64,000 bases of DNA, from contig QFPJ01000004.1 of assembly GCA_003241685.1 (NCBI GenBank), positions 1-64,000 of the forward strand, given 5' to 3'. Each line of letters begins with the position of its first letter. Position 1 is the stretch's first letter. The notes under the pieces were generated by a model. The model was not told where the DNA came from and ran no database searches. It saw only the letters and a program-made list of their open reading frames with translations. Origin of the DNA: Sphingopyxis macrogoltabida. Lineage in GTDB: Bacteria; Pseudomonadota; Alphaproteobacteria; Sphingomonadales; Sphingomonadaceae. The position numbers and the translations under genes were made by a program. Positions 16,976-25,616 of this stretch are shown here, one piece after another.

Positions 16976-17629
16976 TCAATCGCGGTCGGGGGCGCCGCCC
17001 GGAAAATAGGCGCGATACGGCCGGGCGTCATCGACGCAGCGCGCGATCGATGCGCGGGCGAGCAGGCGGGCGCGATAGGCGCGCAGATTGTCGTAGCGCG
17101 CGGCGATGGGGTGGACCCAGTCGGCATAGAATAGCGCGGGCGCCGCAGCGCAATCGGCCAGCGTGAAGCCCGCCGGCGTCGCCCAGCCGCCGCCCGCCAG
17201 TTCGGCGTCGAGCCAGCCATAGACGCTTTCCAATGCGGCCGCGGCGCGCGCGACGATGGCCGGGACATGGCCCTCGGCGCCGCGTATCCGGTCGTTCACC
17301 ATCTCCTGCACCGGGCTCATCACATGCAGGTCGAACACCCGGTCCATCAACCGGACGCGCAGCGCGGCATCGCGATCGTCGGGGATCAGGCGCGGCTGCG
17401 GCGCCAGCCGGTCGCTATATTCGGCGATGATCGACGCCTCGAACAAGGCGGTGTCGCCATCGACGATCAGCGGGAATTTGCCCGGCGGCCAATGCCCGCG
17501 CAATTCGGCGTCGTGCCACGGCTGGTCGGGATCGACGACGCGGAAATCGAAAGCGATGTCCTTTTCATACAGCGCGATCAGCGCCTTCCACGTGTAGGAG
17601 GAAAAGGGGTGGCCATAGAGGATCAGCAC
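16976..17629 (-). CDS. Glutathione S-transferase family protein
   Basis: The 217-residue GST has the N-terminal strand-turn MLILYGHPFSSYTWKALIAL, GKFPLIVDGDTALFEASIIAEY for glutathione binding and a helical C-terminal domain with FTLADCAAAPALFY. The start is GTG at 17629, four bases after the PhnB-like gene stop, so it is in the same transcript. Confidence 0.9.
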   Translation of the reverse strand: MLILYGHPFSSYTWKALIALYEKDIAFDFRVVDPDQPWHDAELRGHWPPGKFPLIVDGDTALFEASIIAEYSDRLAPQPRLIPDDRDAALRVRLMDRVFDLHVMSPVQEMVNDRIRGAEGHVPAIVARAAAALESVYGWLDAELAGGGWATPAGFTLADCAAAPALFYADWVHPIAARYDNLRAYRARLLARASIARCVDDARPYRAYFPGGAPDRD

Positions 17630-17633
17630 CGCG

Positions 17634-18128
17634 TCAGCCCCGCACCGCCGCCTCGATCGCCGCGATGTCGATCTTCTGCATCGTCATCATCGCGTCGAAG
17701 GCGCGCTTCGCGACGGCGGGGTCGCCGCCCATCGTCGCGTCGGTCAGGACGCGCGGCGTGATCTGCCAGTTCAGGCCCCATTTGTCCTTGCACCAGCCGC
17801 AGGCACTGGCTTGGCCGCCATGGTCCACGATCGCGTTCCAGTAACGGTCGGTTTCCTCCTGCGTGTCGGTATGCACCTGAAAGGAAAAGGCCTCGCTGTG
17901 CGGAAAGTTCGGCCCACCGTTGAGCCCGACGCAGGGGATGCCCAGCACGGTGAAATCGACGGTCAGCGCGTCGCCTTCCTTGCCGCCCGGAAAATCGGCG
18001 GGGGCATGGTGGACCGTGCCGACATGGCTGTCCGGAAAGGTCGCGGCGTAGAATTTCGCCGCTTCCTCGGCATCCTTGTCGTACCACAGGCACAGGCTGA
18101 CCGGCTGGCTGGTGGGTTGGTTGGACAT
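17634..18128 (-). CDS. PhnB-like VOC-superfamily protein
   Basis: The 164-residue protein belongs to the 3-demethylubiquinone methyltransferase-like (PhnB) group: SLCLWYDKDAEEAAKFYAATFPDS, VLGIPCVGLNGGPNFPHSEAFSFQV, and CGWCKDKWGLNWQITPRVL. These VOC folds often bind a metal; the exact activity is unknown. It is preceded by GGAGAGAGACG ribosome-binding DNA, shared with other genes of the cluster. Confidence 0.88.
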   Translation of the reverse strand: MSNQPTSQPVSLCLWYDKDAEEAAKFYAATFPDSHVGTVHHAPADFPGGKEGDALTVDFTVLGIPCVGLNGGPNFPHSEAFSFQVHTDTQEETDRYWNAIVDHGGQASACGWCKDKWGLNWQITPRVLTDATMGGDPAVAKRAFDAMMTMQKIDIAAIEAAVRG

Positions 18129-18177
18129 CGTCTCTCTCCTTCTTCTTGCACCCTCTCCTTCAGGGGAGGGGCTTTGC

Positions 18178-18972
18178 CTATTGGCGCGGGCCGACGAAGC
18201 CGATCGGCGCGCCCTGCGGATCGATCGCGTTCATCGCATATTCGCCGCCCGGTATTTCCATCGGTTCGCTGGTGATCGTGCCGCCGTGCGCGGCGACCGC
18301 GGCGCGCGCGCGGTCGATGTCGTCGACGCCGATGTAGAAATTCCAGACCGGCCGCGGATAGCCTTGCATCAGCGGCATCACCGCGCCCAGGCCGACGTCG
18401 CCGCGCTGGATGAAGCGGTAGGCGCCGATCGGGCCCATATCCATCTCGCCCTGCTGTCCCCAGCCGAAATGCTTTGTGTAAAAGGCGATCGCGGCGTCGG
18501 GATCGCTGGTGGCGAGTTCGTTCCAGCGCACATGCTGCGCCTCGGTTACCGAAAAAACGTCGCTCTCCATGCCTTCCATGCCCTCGGGTGGCGTGGGGTC
18601 CATGACATAGAAGGGCGCGCCCTGCGGATCGGCGACCATCGCGATGCGCCCGACGGGCAGGTCGGTCGCGGGCATGTTGACGGCGCCGCCGTCGGCGGTG
18701 ATCGCCGCCACCGCGACATCGACATCGGCGACGTGGAGATAGCCGATCCAGATCGGCCGCGCGCCGCCCGCGATCATGTCGGGGGTCAGCGCCAGCACGC
18801 CGCCGGCGTTGCCGCCGTCGCGGCGGCCGATCATGCGATAATCGACGCCGCCCGCCGTCTGCTCGCTCTCCGGCGCGATCGTCCAGCCGACGACCGCGCC
18901 ATAAAAGCGCGCCGCGCCCGCCGGGTCGGGGGTCATCAGTTCGTACCAGATGAAGTTCGACGCATCCGTCAT
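18178..18972 (-). CDS. Two-domain VOC/glyoxalase-fold protein
   Basis: The 264-residue protein has two vicinal-oxygen-chelate domains: residues 1-125 (FIWYELMTPDPAGAARFYGAVVGW ... DPQGAPFYVMD) and 130-264 (VRWNELATSDPDAAIAFYTKHFGW ... DPQGAPIGFVGPRQ). Such proteins resemble glyoxalases and small-molecule resistance proteins. Its ATG overlaps the stop of the DUF899 gene (ATGA), showing tight co-translation. Confidence 0.9.
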   Translation of the reverse strand: MTDASNFIWYELMTPDPAGAARFYGAVVGWTIAPESEQTAGGVDYRMIGRRDGGNAGGVLALTPDMIAGGARPIWIGYLHVADVDVAVAAITADGGAVNMPATDLPVGRIAMVADPQGAPFYVMDPTPPEGMEGMESDVFSVTEAQHVRWNELATSDPDAAIAFYTKHFGWGQQGEMDMGPIGAYRFIQRGDVGLGAVMPLMQGYPRPVWNFYIGVDDIDRARAAVAAHGGTITSEPMEIPGGEYAMNAIDPQGAPIGFVGPRQ

Positions 18973-19694
18973 GTCTTTGCTCCCGCAACGGTCGGAAAAT
19001 AATCGCCGCGACCTTCGGGGGTCATGTCGAGCAGACCCCACAGCGAATCGACCAGGTCGCCGGCGCGGTGATCCTGGTCGGGATCGGACGGCGCAAAGGC
19101 CATCTCGCTGCCCCAGTGGTGACGGATCGCGCCGTCGTCGTTGCGGAAGACGTTGAAGATCGTCTCGTCCCATTCCTCGCCGGGCTTCAGGTCGCGGGCG
19201 GCGCGCATGGCGGCGGGGAATTTGCGCGTGTCGCCGAAATAATCGGCCGAATAGCGCGTCGTGACATCGGACAGGAAGGTCATATGGGGCCAGCCGCGCA
19301 CGCGCGCCCATTCGGTCAGACGCGCGATCGGCGACTTGGCGACGATATAAAGCGGGGCGCGGTCGTCGATGTAGCGCGCGCCGCCGTCGATCGAGTCGAG
19401 CAGGTGCGTGCAGCCCGAACAGGGTACATCGCGGTCGGCGCTCCACATGAAGCTGTAGAGGATGATCGCCGGTTTGCCCGCGAACAACTCCGACAGCCTG
19501 ACGGCCTCGGGCCGCTGGTGTGCGCCGATCCGTTCGAAGACATAATCCTCGGCGATGTCGCCGCCGGGCGGCAAGGCGCGGCGCCTGGCCGCGACAGCCT
19601 CGATCTGACGGCGGAGCGCGATTTCGTCGGCCAGCAGCGCATTGCGCGCGGCGCGATAGTCGGCGCTCTCATTGGGGAAGGCGATATGGTCCAT
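18969..19694 (-). CDS. DUF899 thioredoxin-like protein
   Basis: The 241-residue protein matches DUF899: ALRRQIEAVAARRRALPPGG near the start, then SFMWSADRDVPCSGCTHLLDS with the CxxC-like SGC, YIVAKSPIARLTEWARVRGW, and DETIFNVFRNDDGAIRHHWGSE. The start MDHIAFPNES at 19694 is preferred; the 16 extra upstream residues are repeat-derived (SPTPSPAGEG). A redox or detoxification role is inference from fold and neighbours. Confidence 0.88.
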   Translation of the reverse strand: MDHIAFPNESADYRAARNALLADEIALRRQIEAVAARRRALPPGGDIAEDYVFERIGAHQRPEAVRLSELFAGKPAIILYSFMWSADRDVPCSGCTHLLDSIDGGARYIDDRAPLYIVAKSPIARLTEWARVRGWPHMTFLSDVTTRYSADYFGDTRKFPAAMRAARDLKPGEEWDETIFNVFRNDDGAIRHHWGSEMAFAPSDPDQDHRAGDLVDSLWGLLDMTPEGRGDYFPTVAGAKT

Positions 19695-19738
19695 GGGATT
19701 GCTCCTACTCCCCTCCCCCGCAGGGGAGGGCGTCGGAC

Positions 19739-20458
19739 TCACGCCTCGACGATCGGCTTGAAGCCGCCATAGATCATGCGCTTGCCGTCGAAGGTCTGGT
19801 CGTTCGGATCATGCTGCATCCGTTCGTCCTTCATGACCTTGTCCCAGCCCGCGGTGCGCGTTTCCTTGTCGGGCCATTCGACCCAGCTGAACACGACGGT
19901 CTCGCCGTCCTTCCTGTGCGCGGCGCGGTTGAAGTCGGTGATCTTGCCGTCGGAGACATCGTCGCCCCACGCCTCGACGACGCGCGTCGCGCCATGGTCG
20001 CGGAACACCGACGATGCCTTCTGTGCCATCGCGCGATAGGCTTCCTTGTTGCCGTCGGGGACGGGCAGGACATAGCCGTCGGCATAGCCGAAACCGCCAT
20101 CGGCGCGGTCGTCGAGCAGCGAATCGAACCCGGCGACGATCATGCGCTTGCCGTCGAACGGCATGTCGGCGCCCATCGCCGCCATGCGCGGGTCGTTCAT
20201 CATCTTTGTCGTCGCGGCGTCGCGCGCCGCCTTGTCGGGATATTCGAACCAGCTGAACACGACGGTCTCGTCGGGCTTGGCCTGCACCGCGCCCCTGAAG
20301 TCGTTCAGCTTGCCGTCGGGCACGTCGTCGCCCCAGCATTCGACCATGCGCGCGACGCCGAATTCCCGGAACAGCGGCGCCGCATCGGCGGCATGCTTGC
20401 GATAGGCTTCCTTGTTGGCGGTCGGCACCGCGACCACAAATCCTTCCACATAGGTCAT
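19739..20458 (-). CDS. Tandem DUF1428 protein
   Basis: The 239-residue product contains two copies of a domain usually found alone at about 115 residues. Copy 1 runs MTYVEGFVVAVPTANKEAYR ... PFDGKRMIVAGFD and copy 2 runs FGYADGYVLPVPDGNKEAYR ... TFDGKRMIYGGFK. Both keep the VVEAWGDDVxDGK and TVVFSWxExPDK blocks, so this looks like duplication and fusion into an internal dimer. The fold is a ferredoxin-like dimeric barrel; the ligand is unknown. Confidence 0.9.
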   Translation of the reverse strand: MTYVEGFVVAVPTANKEAYRKHAADAAPLFREFGVARMVECWGDDVPDGKLNDFRGAVQAKPDETVVFSWFEYPDKAARDAATTKMMNDPRMAAMGADMPFDGKRMIVAGFDSLLDDRADGGFGYADGYVLPVPDGNKEAYRAMAQKASSVFRDHGATRVVEAWGDDVSDGKITDFNRAAHRKDGETVVFSWVEWPDKETRTAGWDKVMKDERMQHDPNDQTFDGKRMIYGGFKPIVEA

Positions 20459-20485
20459 CGTCTCTCTCCTTCGGGGCGGGGGTAT

Positions 20486-21160
20486 TCAGGCGGCGGGTGG
20501 TCCCGCTTCTTCGCTGAAGGCGGCAAGCTGCGCGGCGAGCGCGCGCTGAAAGGCGGGGCGCGCGAGACAGCGGTCCAGATAGGCCTGCACGCGCGGCTGT
20601 TCGGCGACCAGCCCGGCTTCGACCGCTTCGCGCAGCACGGTCGCCATCGCGATGTCGGCGACTGTGAAGTCGCCCGCCAGATAGGGTTTGTCGCCGATCG
20701 CGTCGTCAAGGCGGTCGAGCCGGCCCTGGATGAATTCGATCAGGCTCGGCCGGCGCAGCGCCGCCCATTGCTCGTCCTTCGCGAACAGGTCGACATTGCC
20801 CAGTTCGAACAGCATCGGTTCGACGCTGTTATAGGCGGCGAACAGCCAGGCAATCGTATTCGCGCGCGCCTGCGCCTCGCGCGGCATCAGCCGTTCGTCC
20901 TTTTCGGCCAGATGGAGCAGGATCGCGCCGCTTTCGAACAGGCGGATGCCGCCATCATTCAGCACCGGCACCTGGCCCCACGGCTGGAACAGGAAATGAT
21001 CGGCCGGGCGGTTGACCGCGCTGATCAGATGTTCCGCATAGTCCAGGCCGATCTCCTCGCACGCCCAGCGCGGGCGCAGGTCGCGGACGAAGGCGCGCGC
21101 GAAGTCGGGAACCCAGTCGAACGCGGTGACTTCCAGACGGCTGTCGGGGTTCACGGGCAT
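20486..21160 (-). CDS. Glutathione S-transferase family protein
   Basis: The 224-residue GST has VTAFDWVPDFARAFVRDLRPRW for the first strand and helix, WGQVPVLNDGGIRLFESGAILLHLAE for the glutathione site, and FTVADIAMATVLREA in the C-terminal domain. The start MPVNPDSRLE at 21160 lies 4 bp from the DUF4287 gene stop. It is about as long as, and visibly related to, the GST at 21380-22078. Confidence 0.9.
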   Translation of the reverse strand: MPVNPDSRLEVTAFDWVPDFARAFVRDLRPRWACEEIGLDYAEHLISAVNRPADHFLFQPWGQVPVLNDGGIRLFESGAILLHLAEKDERLMPREAQARANTIAWLFAAYNSVEPMLFELGNVDLFAKDEQWAALRRPSLIEFIQGRLDRLDDAIGDKPYLAGDFTVADIAMATVLREAVEAGLVAEQPRVQAYLDRCLARPAFQRALAAQLAAFSEEAGPPAA

Positions 21161-21164
21161 GGGT

Positions 21165-21383
21165 CTAACTCCTCTTCCCTTTGATATAGGCGACGATCGA
21201 CATCGCATGGCCGTGGCCCAGATCGAAATCGCGCTTCAGCCAGTCGATGACGGCGCCGGCCTTGATGCCGGGGGCCAAGCCGGCGTCGTCGGCGAGCCCC
21301 TTGTCGATAGCGGCGGCCCGCAACTGTTCGGCCGATCGGCCGGTCCGGCTTTCGACATTGTCGAGATAGGCCTGAAAGCTCAT
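21165..21383 (-). CDS. DUF4287 small protein
   Basis: The 72-residue protein (MSFQAYLDNVESRTGRSAEQL ... AVIDWLKRDFDLGHGHAMSIVAYIKG) matches DUF4287, a helical domain with a conserved DLGHGHAM motif. It sits between two GST genes and overlaps the upstream one by ATGA. Function unknown. Confidence 0.85.
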   Translation of the reverse strand: MSFQAYLDNVESRTGRSAEQLRAAAIDKGLADDAGLAPGIKAGAVIDWLKRDFDLGHGHAMSIVAYIKGKRS

Positions 21384-22078
21384 GCAAGCGTCTCCTCGGC
21401 GGCGGCCCCTTCGATGAACAGCGCGCGCTGCGCGTCGAAGGCGCGGATGAAGGCCGGGCGCGCCTCGCCGCGCGCGATATAGGCGGACAGGACCGGATGC
21501 CGGTCTAGCAGGCCCGACCCGTTCAGCCGGCGCAGCACCGCGATCGTCATCAGGTCGCCGGCGCTGAACCCGCCGTCCAGCCAGTCGCCATCGCCCAGCC
21601 GGAGGGACAGCGCCGCCAGCCGGTCGTGAACCGCGTCGGTCAGCATCGGCAGACGCCGTTCGTACCAGTCCTCGTCGCGCTCGGTCAGCATCGCCATCGA
21701 ATGGTTGACGATCGGCGGCTCGACCGTACTGACGGCGGCGAACATCCATGTGATCGCCCGGGCGCGGGCATCGGCGTCGGCGGGCAACAGGCCGCCATGA
21801 CGCTCGGCGACATGCAGCACGATCGCGCCCGATTCGAACAGGGTCAGGCCGTCCCGCTCAAAGGCCGGGATCTGCCCGAAGGGTTGCCGCGCCCGGTGCG
21901 CGGGCTCTTTCAGCGCGGCGAAGGACAGGGGGCGGACGCGATAGACCTGCCCCGTTTCCTCCAGCGCCCAGCGAACCGCCATGTCGCGCGCCAGGCCGCG
22001 GCCGCGGTCGGGCGAATTTGCAAAGACCGTGACGATGATGCCGGTGTCGGGGATGTCGGCATCGGGATCGACTGGCAT
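21380..22078 (-). CDS. Glutathione S-transferase family protein
   Basis: The 232-residue GST shows TVFANSPDRGRGLARDMAVRWALEE, FGQIPAFERDGLTLFESGAIVLHVAE and FSAGDLMTIAVLRRLNGSG. It is the second gene after the TetR-proximal VOC gene and shares layout with the GST at 20486. The pair may be ancient duplicates. Confidence 0.9.
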   Translation of the reverse strand: MPVDPDADIPDTGIIVTVFANSPDRGRGLARDMAVRWALEETGQVYRVRPLSFAALKEPAHRARQPFGQIPAFERDGLTLFESGAIVLHVAERHGGLLPADADARARAITWMFAAVSTVEPPIVNHSMAMLTERDEDWYERRLPMLTDAVHDRLAALSLRLGDGDWLDGGFSAGDLMTIAVLRRLNGSGLLDRHPVLSAYIARGEARPAFIRAFDAQRALFIEGAAAEETLA

Positions 22079-22105
22079 CGGCTTTCTCCCGCTTCGCGCC
22101 TTGGG

Positions 22106-22543
22106 TCAGGCGTCGGCCGCTTCGGCAGAAAAATCGCCGCTGGCCGCCGCCGGGTCCATCCACATCACTTCCCAGATATGGCCGTCCGGGTCCTCGAAGC
22201 TGCGGCCGTACATGAAGCCGTAATCCTGCGTGGGGGTGGGGTCGGCCTTGCCGCCGGCAGCGACCGCCTTGTCCACCTGTCCGTCCACGGCCTCGCGGCT
22301 GTCGGTCGACACGCACAGCAGGACCTGCGCGTGGGTGTGGGCGTCGGGGATCGCCTTCGACGTGAAGGTCGCCCATTTTTCATGCGTCAGCAGCATGACG
22401 TGGATCGACCCGTCGGCGACAACCATGCAGGCGGCGGTCTCGTCGGTGAAGGCGGGGTTGTTGGTCGCGCCGACCGCTTCATAAAAGGTCTTCGACGCGT
22501 CCAGGTCGGTGACGGGCAGGTTCACGAAAATCATTTGAGGCAT
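22106..22543 (-). CDS. VOC-family protein
   Basis: The 145-residue single VOC domain (MPQMIFVNLPVTDLDASKTFYEAVGA ... YGFMYGRSFEDPDGHIWEVMWMDPAA) resembles glyoxalase/bleomycin-resistance-like proteins of the extradiol type, with the metal-type glutamate in HIWEV. It lies directly after the TetR gene behind a GGAGAGAGACG site. Confidence 0.9.
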   Translation of the reverse strand: MPQMIFVNLPVTDLDASKTFYEAVGATNNPAFTDETAACMVVADGSIHVMLLTHEKWATFTSKAIPDAHTHAQVLLCVSTDSREAVDGQVDKAVAAGGKADPTPTQDYGFMYGRSFEDPDGHIWEVMWMDPAAASGDFSAEAADA

Positions 22544-22566
22544 CGTCTCTCTCCCAAAATGCCGGT

Positions 22567-23265
22567 TCAAATCGGCCTGCGCGGCGCGGGGCCGCGATGG
22601 CCGGATGCATCGCGCCCGCCGCCGCCGAACAGCATACGGACGTAACGCGTCAGATGGGTCACGGTGCCGCGCGCAATCGCCGGATCGTTCGTGGTTTTCG
22701 CCAGGACGAAGGCGCCCTGCAGCACCGACTGGACATGCTGGGCCAGCCCGATCGCGGTCACGTCGCGGGGGGCGCCGTAAACATCGATCGCCGCCTGGAT
22801 GTCGGGGGCGAGCGCCTGGCAATAGGCGTTGATGCTTGCCTCGCACGCGGCGCGGATGCGGTCGCTGGTGGCATAGGCTTCCTGAACCATCGTGCCGACG
22901 AAACAGGTGTAATCTTCGGTCGGCCCGTCCAGCATCGACAGGCGGAAATCGATATGGCCGAGCAGGCGATCCAGCGGATCGTCCAGCCGGTTGTGCGGTG
23001 CCGCCTCGAAGATCGGCCGCGCCCGTTCGGTCCAGCCTTCGGCCGCCGCGACCGCCAGTTCCTCCTTCGATGCGAAATGGTGGAAGAAGGCGCCCTTGGT
23101 CACGCCCGCGGCGGCGCAAATCTCGTCCACGCTGGTCGCGGAATAGCCCTGCTTGCGGACCGTCGCATGCGCCGCGGCGATCAATGCCGCCCGCGCGCTT
23201 CCCCGCGGCGCCCGGCGATTTGCCGGAGCCGCGCGATGGTCGCCCGAAGGGTGCTGGCTCGTCAT
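22567..23265 (-). CDS. TetR/AcrR-family transcriptional regulator
   Basis: The 232-residue protein has a standard N-terminal HTH (ALIAAAHATVRKQGYSATSVDEICAAAGVTKGAFFHHFASKEEL, about residues 28-72) and a helical ligand-binding domain. The start MTSQHPSGDH at 23265 is chosen because the longer frame would translate the operator at 23277-23292. As first gene of the run it probably represses itself and the downstream detoxification genes. The ligand is unknown. Confidence 0.93.
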   Translation of the reverse strand: MTSQHPSGDHRAAPANRRAPRGSARAALIAAAHATVRKQGYSATSVDEICAAAGVTKGAFFHHFASKEELAVAAAEGWTERARPIFEAAPHNRLDDPLDRLLGHIDFRLSMLDGPTEDYTCFVGTMVQEAYATSDRIRAACEASINAYCQALAPDIQAAIDVYGAPRDVTAIGLAQHVQSVLQGAFVLAKTTNDPAIARGTVTHLTRYVRMLFGGGGRDASGHRGPAPRRPI

Positions 23266-23276
23266 GCGAATCACAG

Positions 23277-23292
23277 TACCGACCAGTCGGTA
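23277..23292. promoter_or_regulatory. Palindromic TetR-type operator
   Basis: TACCGACCAGTCGGTA is an inverted repeat with perfect 7-bp arms and a 2-bp centre, 11 bp upstream of the tetR start and about 130 bp upstream of comM. It matches the pattern of TetR/AcrR operators (ACCGACNNGTCGGT). It could control both divergent units. Confidence 0.8.
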
Positions 23293-23424
23293 TGTTGTCA
23301 AATGATGATCTCGGGCTGTTGGCGGGCCATCGGGAATGTCCGAAAAGACTCGACCTCCCCGCCATGTTGCCTAATAAGGCTGGAGGGAACAAAGGGGGCA
23401 CATGGGTGCGCCGCGAGGGGGATT

Positions 23425-24062
23425 ATGGTCGCGATCGTTGCCACCGTCGCCTATCTCGGCCTCGATGCGCGGGGCGTCGAGGTGCAGTGCCAGGTCGCGC
23501 CCGGCGTGCCGGCCTTCGCCGTCGTCGGGCTGCCCGACAAGGCCGTCGCGGAAAGCCGCGAACGCGTGCGCGCCGCGCTGTCGGCGATCGGCCTGTCGCT
23601 CCCCCCAAAGCGGATCACCGTCAACCTGTCGCCAGCCGATCTGCCCAAGGAAGGGTCGCATTACGACCTGCCGATCGCGCTCGCGCTGCTGGGGGCGATG
23701 GGGGTGATCGATGCCGAAACGCTCGCCGCCTATGTGGTGGTCGGCGAACTGGGGCTGGACGGCCGGGTCGCGCCGTCGCCGGGCGTGTTGCTGGCGGCGC
23801 TGCACGCGGGGGGCACCGACCGCGGCCTCGTCTGTCCGGCGTCCCAGGGGCCGGAGGCGGCGTGGGCGGGCAATGTCGAGGTGCTGGCGGCGCCCGACCT
23901 GCTTGCGCTGCTCAATCATTTCAAGGGGTCGGCGCTGCTCGCCGCGCCCGTCCCCGGCGACGTCGAAACCCCGGTCCGCACCGCCGATCTCGCGCAGGTG
24001 AAGGGTCAGGAAACGGCCAAGCGCGCGCTGGAAATCGCGGCGGCGGGCGGGCATAATCTGTT
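23425..24062 (+). pseudogene. comM: comM/yifB 5' fragment (Mg-chelatase-like AAA+), interrupted
   Basis: The first 212 codons encode the N-terminal ribosomal-S5-like fold of ComM/YifB: AYLGLDARGVEVQCQVAPGVPAFAVVGLPDKAV, then ITVNLSPADLPKEGSHYDLPIALALLG and the linker KGQETAKRALEIAAAGGHNL. ComM is a hexameric helicase that promotes branch migration in natural transformation. The frame runs into foreign DNA just before the Walker A loop. The missing half resumes at 35537 and rejoining at a shared TT restores the frame exactly. Confidence 0.95.
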
Positions 24063-24066
24063 CCAC
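24056..24066 (+). other. Left element/comM junction (attL)
   Basis: comM sequence ends at ATCTG and GTT is shared with the right junction. Element DNA begins CCACTTGG. The crossover can be placed only to within the shared GTT. Confidence 0.85.
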
Positions 24067-24175
24067 TTGGGCGCGTCAAGACCCCATATTACATGATGAG
24101 CAACCAAGGGAAGCACGGTTGCAAGACTAATAAATCGCTCCCAGATACCGGGGGTATATTCTGAGGGGTGGCGGC

Positions 24176-24967
24176 ATGAGCATTGAAAAAACAAACGCAG
24201 CAACTCGTATAGCTACCGTGCTTGAAAATACCGCGAAACGCGGCCCGGCGGCGGCTTTGCCTGTGGCTATGGCTGACGCGCTAAGGGTGAAGCCTGACAG
24301 CCCGGAGTATTTCGTAGGCTTGGCAACACTACAACAGCAATTCAGCGAGATTGAAACGATCGTCAGCAATCGCGAGATGAGCGACCGTGCGCGGGCCGTC
24401 TACCTGAGGGCTCTCAAGAAACTCCAGCCGTTCTTAAATCCGGTGCAGCTTGCGAGTTATGCGACTGCCAACCTTCAAAAGTTGGCGAACGAGATCGATC
24501 AGCTTTTTGTGATAAGCGAGCTTCTGCCGTCCGAGATCGGGCTTTCGGACGGAGAGAGATTGGCAGAACTGGTCGAAAATCTGGAAGCACTGCGAGCCGA
24601 AATTAGCGATATTGGGGTCAGCAAAGAAATCGCGGTGCACCTCGTAGCACTATTCGACACGCTGATTATGGCGCTCCGCTCCCACCACATCTTAGGCCCT
24701 GACGGCTTGGCGAAGGCGTTCGGAAGCGTGGCATGCGAACTGACGCGCACTGCTAACGTCAACGCGATTGGCGGTTCGACCGACGCCCAAACGGCCGGTT
24801 GGTTTGGGAAGGCCATGAAGGCCATGAAAGCCCTCGGCGCCCTCATCGTTTGGACGGGAGCTGTAGCAGGCGCCGGGTCTGAGATACTCGACTTTGGAGG
24901 TGACGTGGCGGGATTGTTGGCGGAAGCGACACCCGAAGACGGTTCCGGCAAAGGCGGGAACGGATAA
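24176..24967 (+). CDS. Unknown helical protein with C-terminal hydrophobic segment
   Basis: The 263-residue protein is not recognised. It is predicted mostly helical (long amphipathic stretches at 40-170), with a hydrophobic segment near residues 225-255 (ALGALIVWTGAVAGAG) and a Gly-rich tail. It is the leftmost gene of the element, directly inside attL and apparently with its own promoter, a position often used for accessory cargo. Membrane association is likely; a defence or lysogenic-conversion role is only a hypothesis. Confidence 0.7.
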   Translation: MSIEKTNAATRIATVLENTAKRGPAAALPVAMADALRVKPDSPEYFVGLATLQQQFSEIETIVSNREMSDRARAVYLRALKKLQPFLNPVQLASYATANLQKLANEIDQLFVISELLPSEIGLSDGERLAELVENLEALRAEISDIGVSKEIAVHLVALFDTLIMALRSHHILGPDGLAKAFGSVACELTRTANVNAIGGSTDAQTAGWFGKAMKAMKALGALIVWTGAVAGAGSEILDFGGDVAGLLAEATPEDGSGKGGNG

Positions 24968-25017
24968 GCTGAAAAAAGCAGGGCATCTTAGGGAAACGCG
25001 AAAACCCACGGGCGCCC

Positions 25018-25605
25018 TCAGGCCCCCTCAAGCTCCCTCTTCTCCACCCGCTGGATTGCCGCACGGCTGACGCCGTAGGCTTTCGCCAAGGTTCCCAGCG
25101 ATGCCCCTTCGGCCCGCTTAGCGCGTATCTCGGCTTCCTGTCGGTCACTGAGGGCACGGGGGCGCCCCAGCGCCTTCCCTTCGGCTTTGGCACGGGAGAG
25201 GCCCGCTTGCGTCCGCTCCACGAGTAGGTCGCGCTCGAACTCCGCCATGGCACATATGACGGTCATCACCATGCGCCCCGCTGCACTCGTCAGGTCAACG
25301 CCGCCAAGAGCGAGGCAGTGAACGCGAACGCCCTCCCCCGCCAGCCGATCCACCGTGGCGCGAACATCCATGGCATTGCGGCCCAGACGGTCAATCTTGG
25401 TGACTACCAGTACGTCGAACTCCTCCAGCCGATCTAGCAGCCGAGAGAAGCCAGCCCGTTCCGATGCCGGGACGGCACCCGATACGGTTTCCGCGATGAC
25501 CCGCTTGGGATCGATGGTGAACCCAGCGGCTTCCAGTTCGCGGACTTGGTTGTCGGGCGTCTGGTCGGCGGTGCTGACGCGGCAGTATGCGAAGGTGCGG
25601 GCCAT
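25018..25605 (-). CDS. Small serine recombinase (resolvase/invertase family)
   Basis: The 195-residue protein has the catalytic domain of Tn3-type resolvases and DNA invertases: FAYCRVSTADQTPDNQ with the nucleophilic Ser near residue 11, LVVTKIDRLGRNAMDV and VICAMAEFERDLLVERTQAGL. The C-terminal HTH is LGTLAKAYGVSRAAIQRV. It may resolve or invert DNA within the element. Likely binding sites lie just upstream at 25617-25721. Confidence 0.93.
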   Translation of the reverse strand: MARTFAYCRVSTADQTPDNQVRELEAAGFTIDPKRVIAETVSGAVPASERAGFSRLLDRLEEFDVLVVTKIDRLGRNAMDVRATVDRLAGEGVRVHCLALGGVDLTSAAGRMVMTVICAMAEFERDLLVERTQAGLSRAKAEGKALGRPRALSDRQEAEIRAKRAEGASLGTLAKAYGVSRAAIQRVEKRELEGA

Positions 25606-25616
25606 ATCCTTACTCC

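Noticed and set aside
22079..23401. 431-codon minus-strand ORF containing the VOC domain at its end
   Set aside because: Only the last 145 codons are the VOC protein; the rest is an out-of-frame shadow of the tetR gene.
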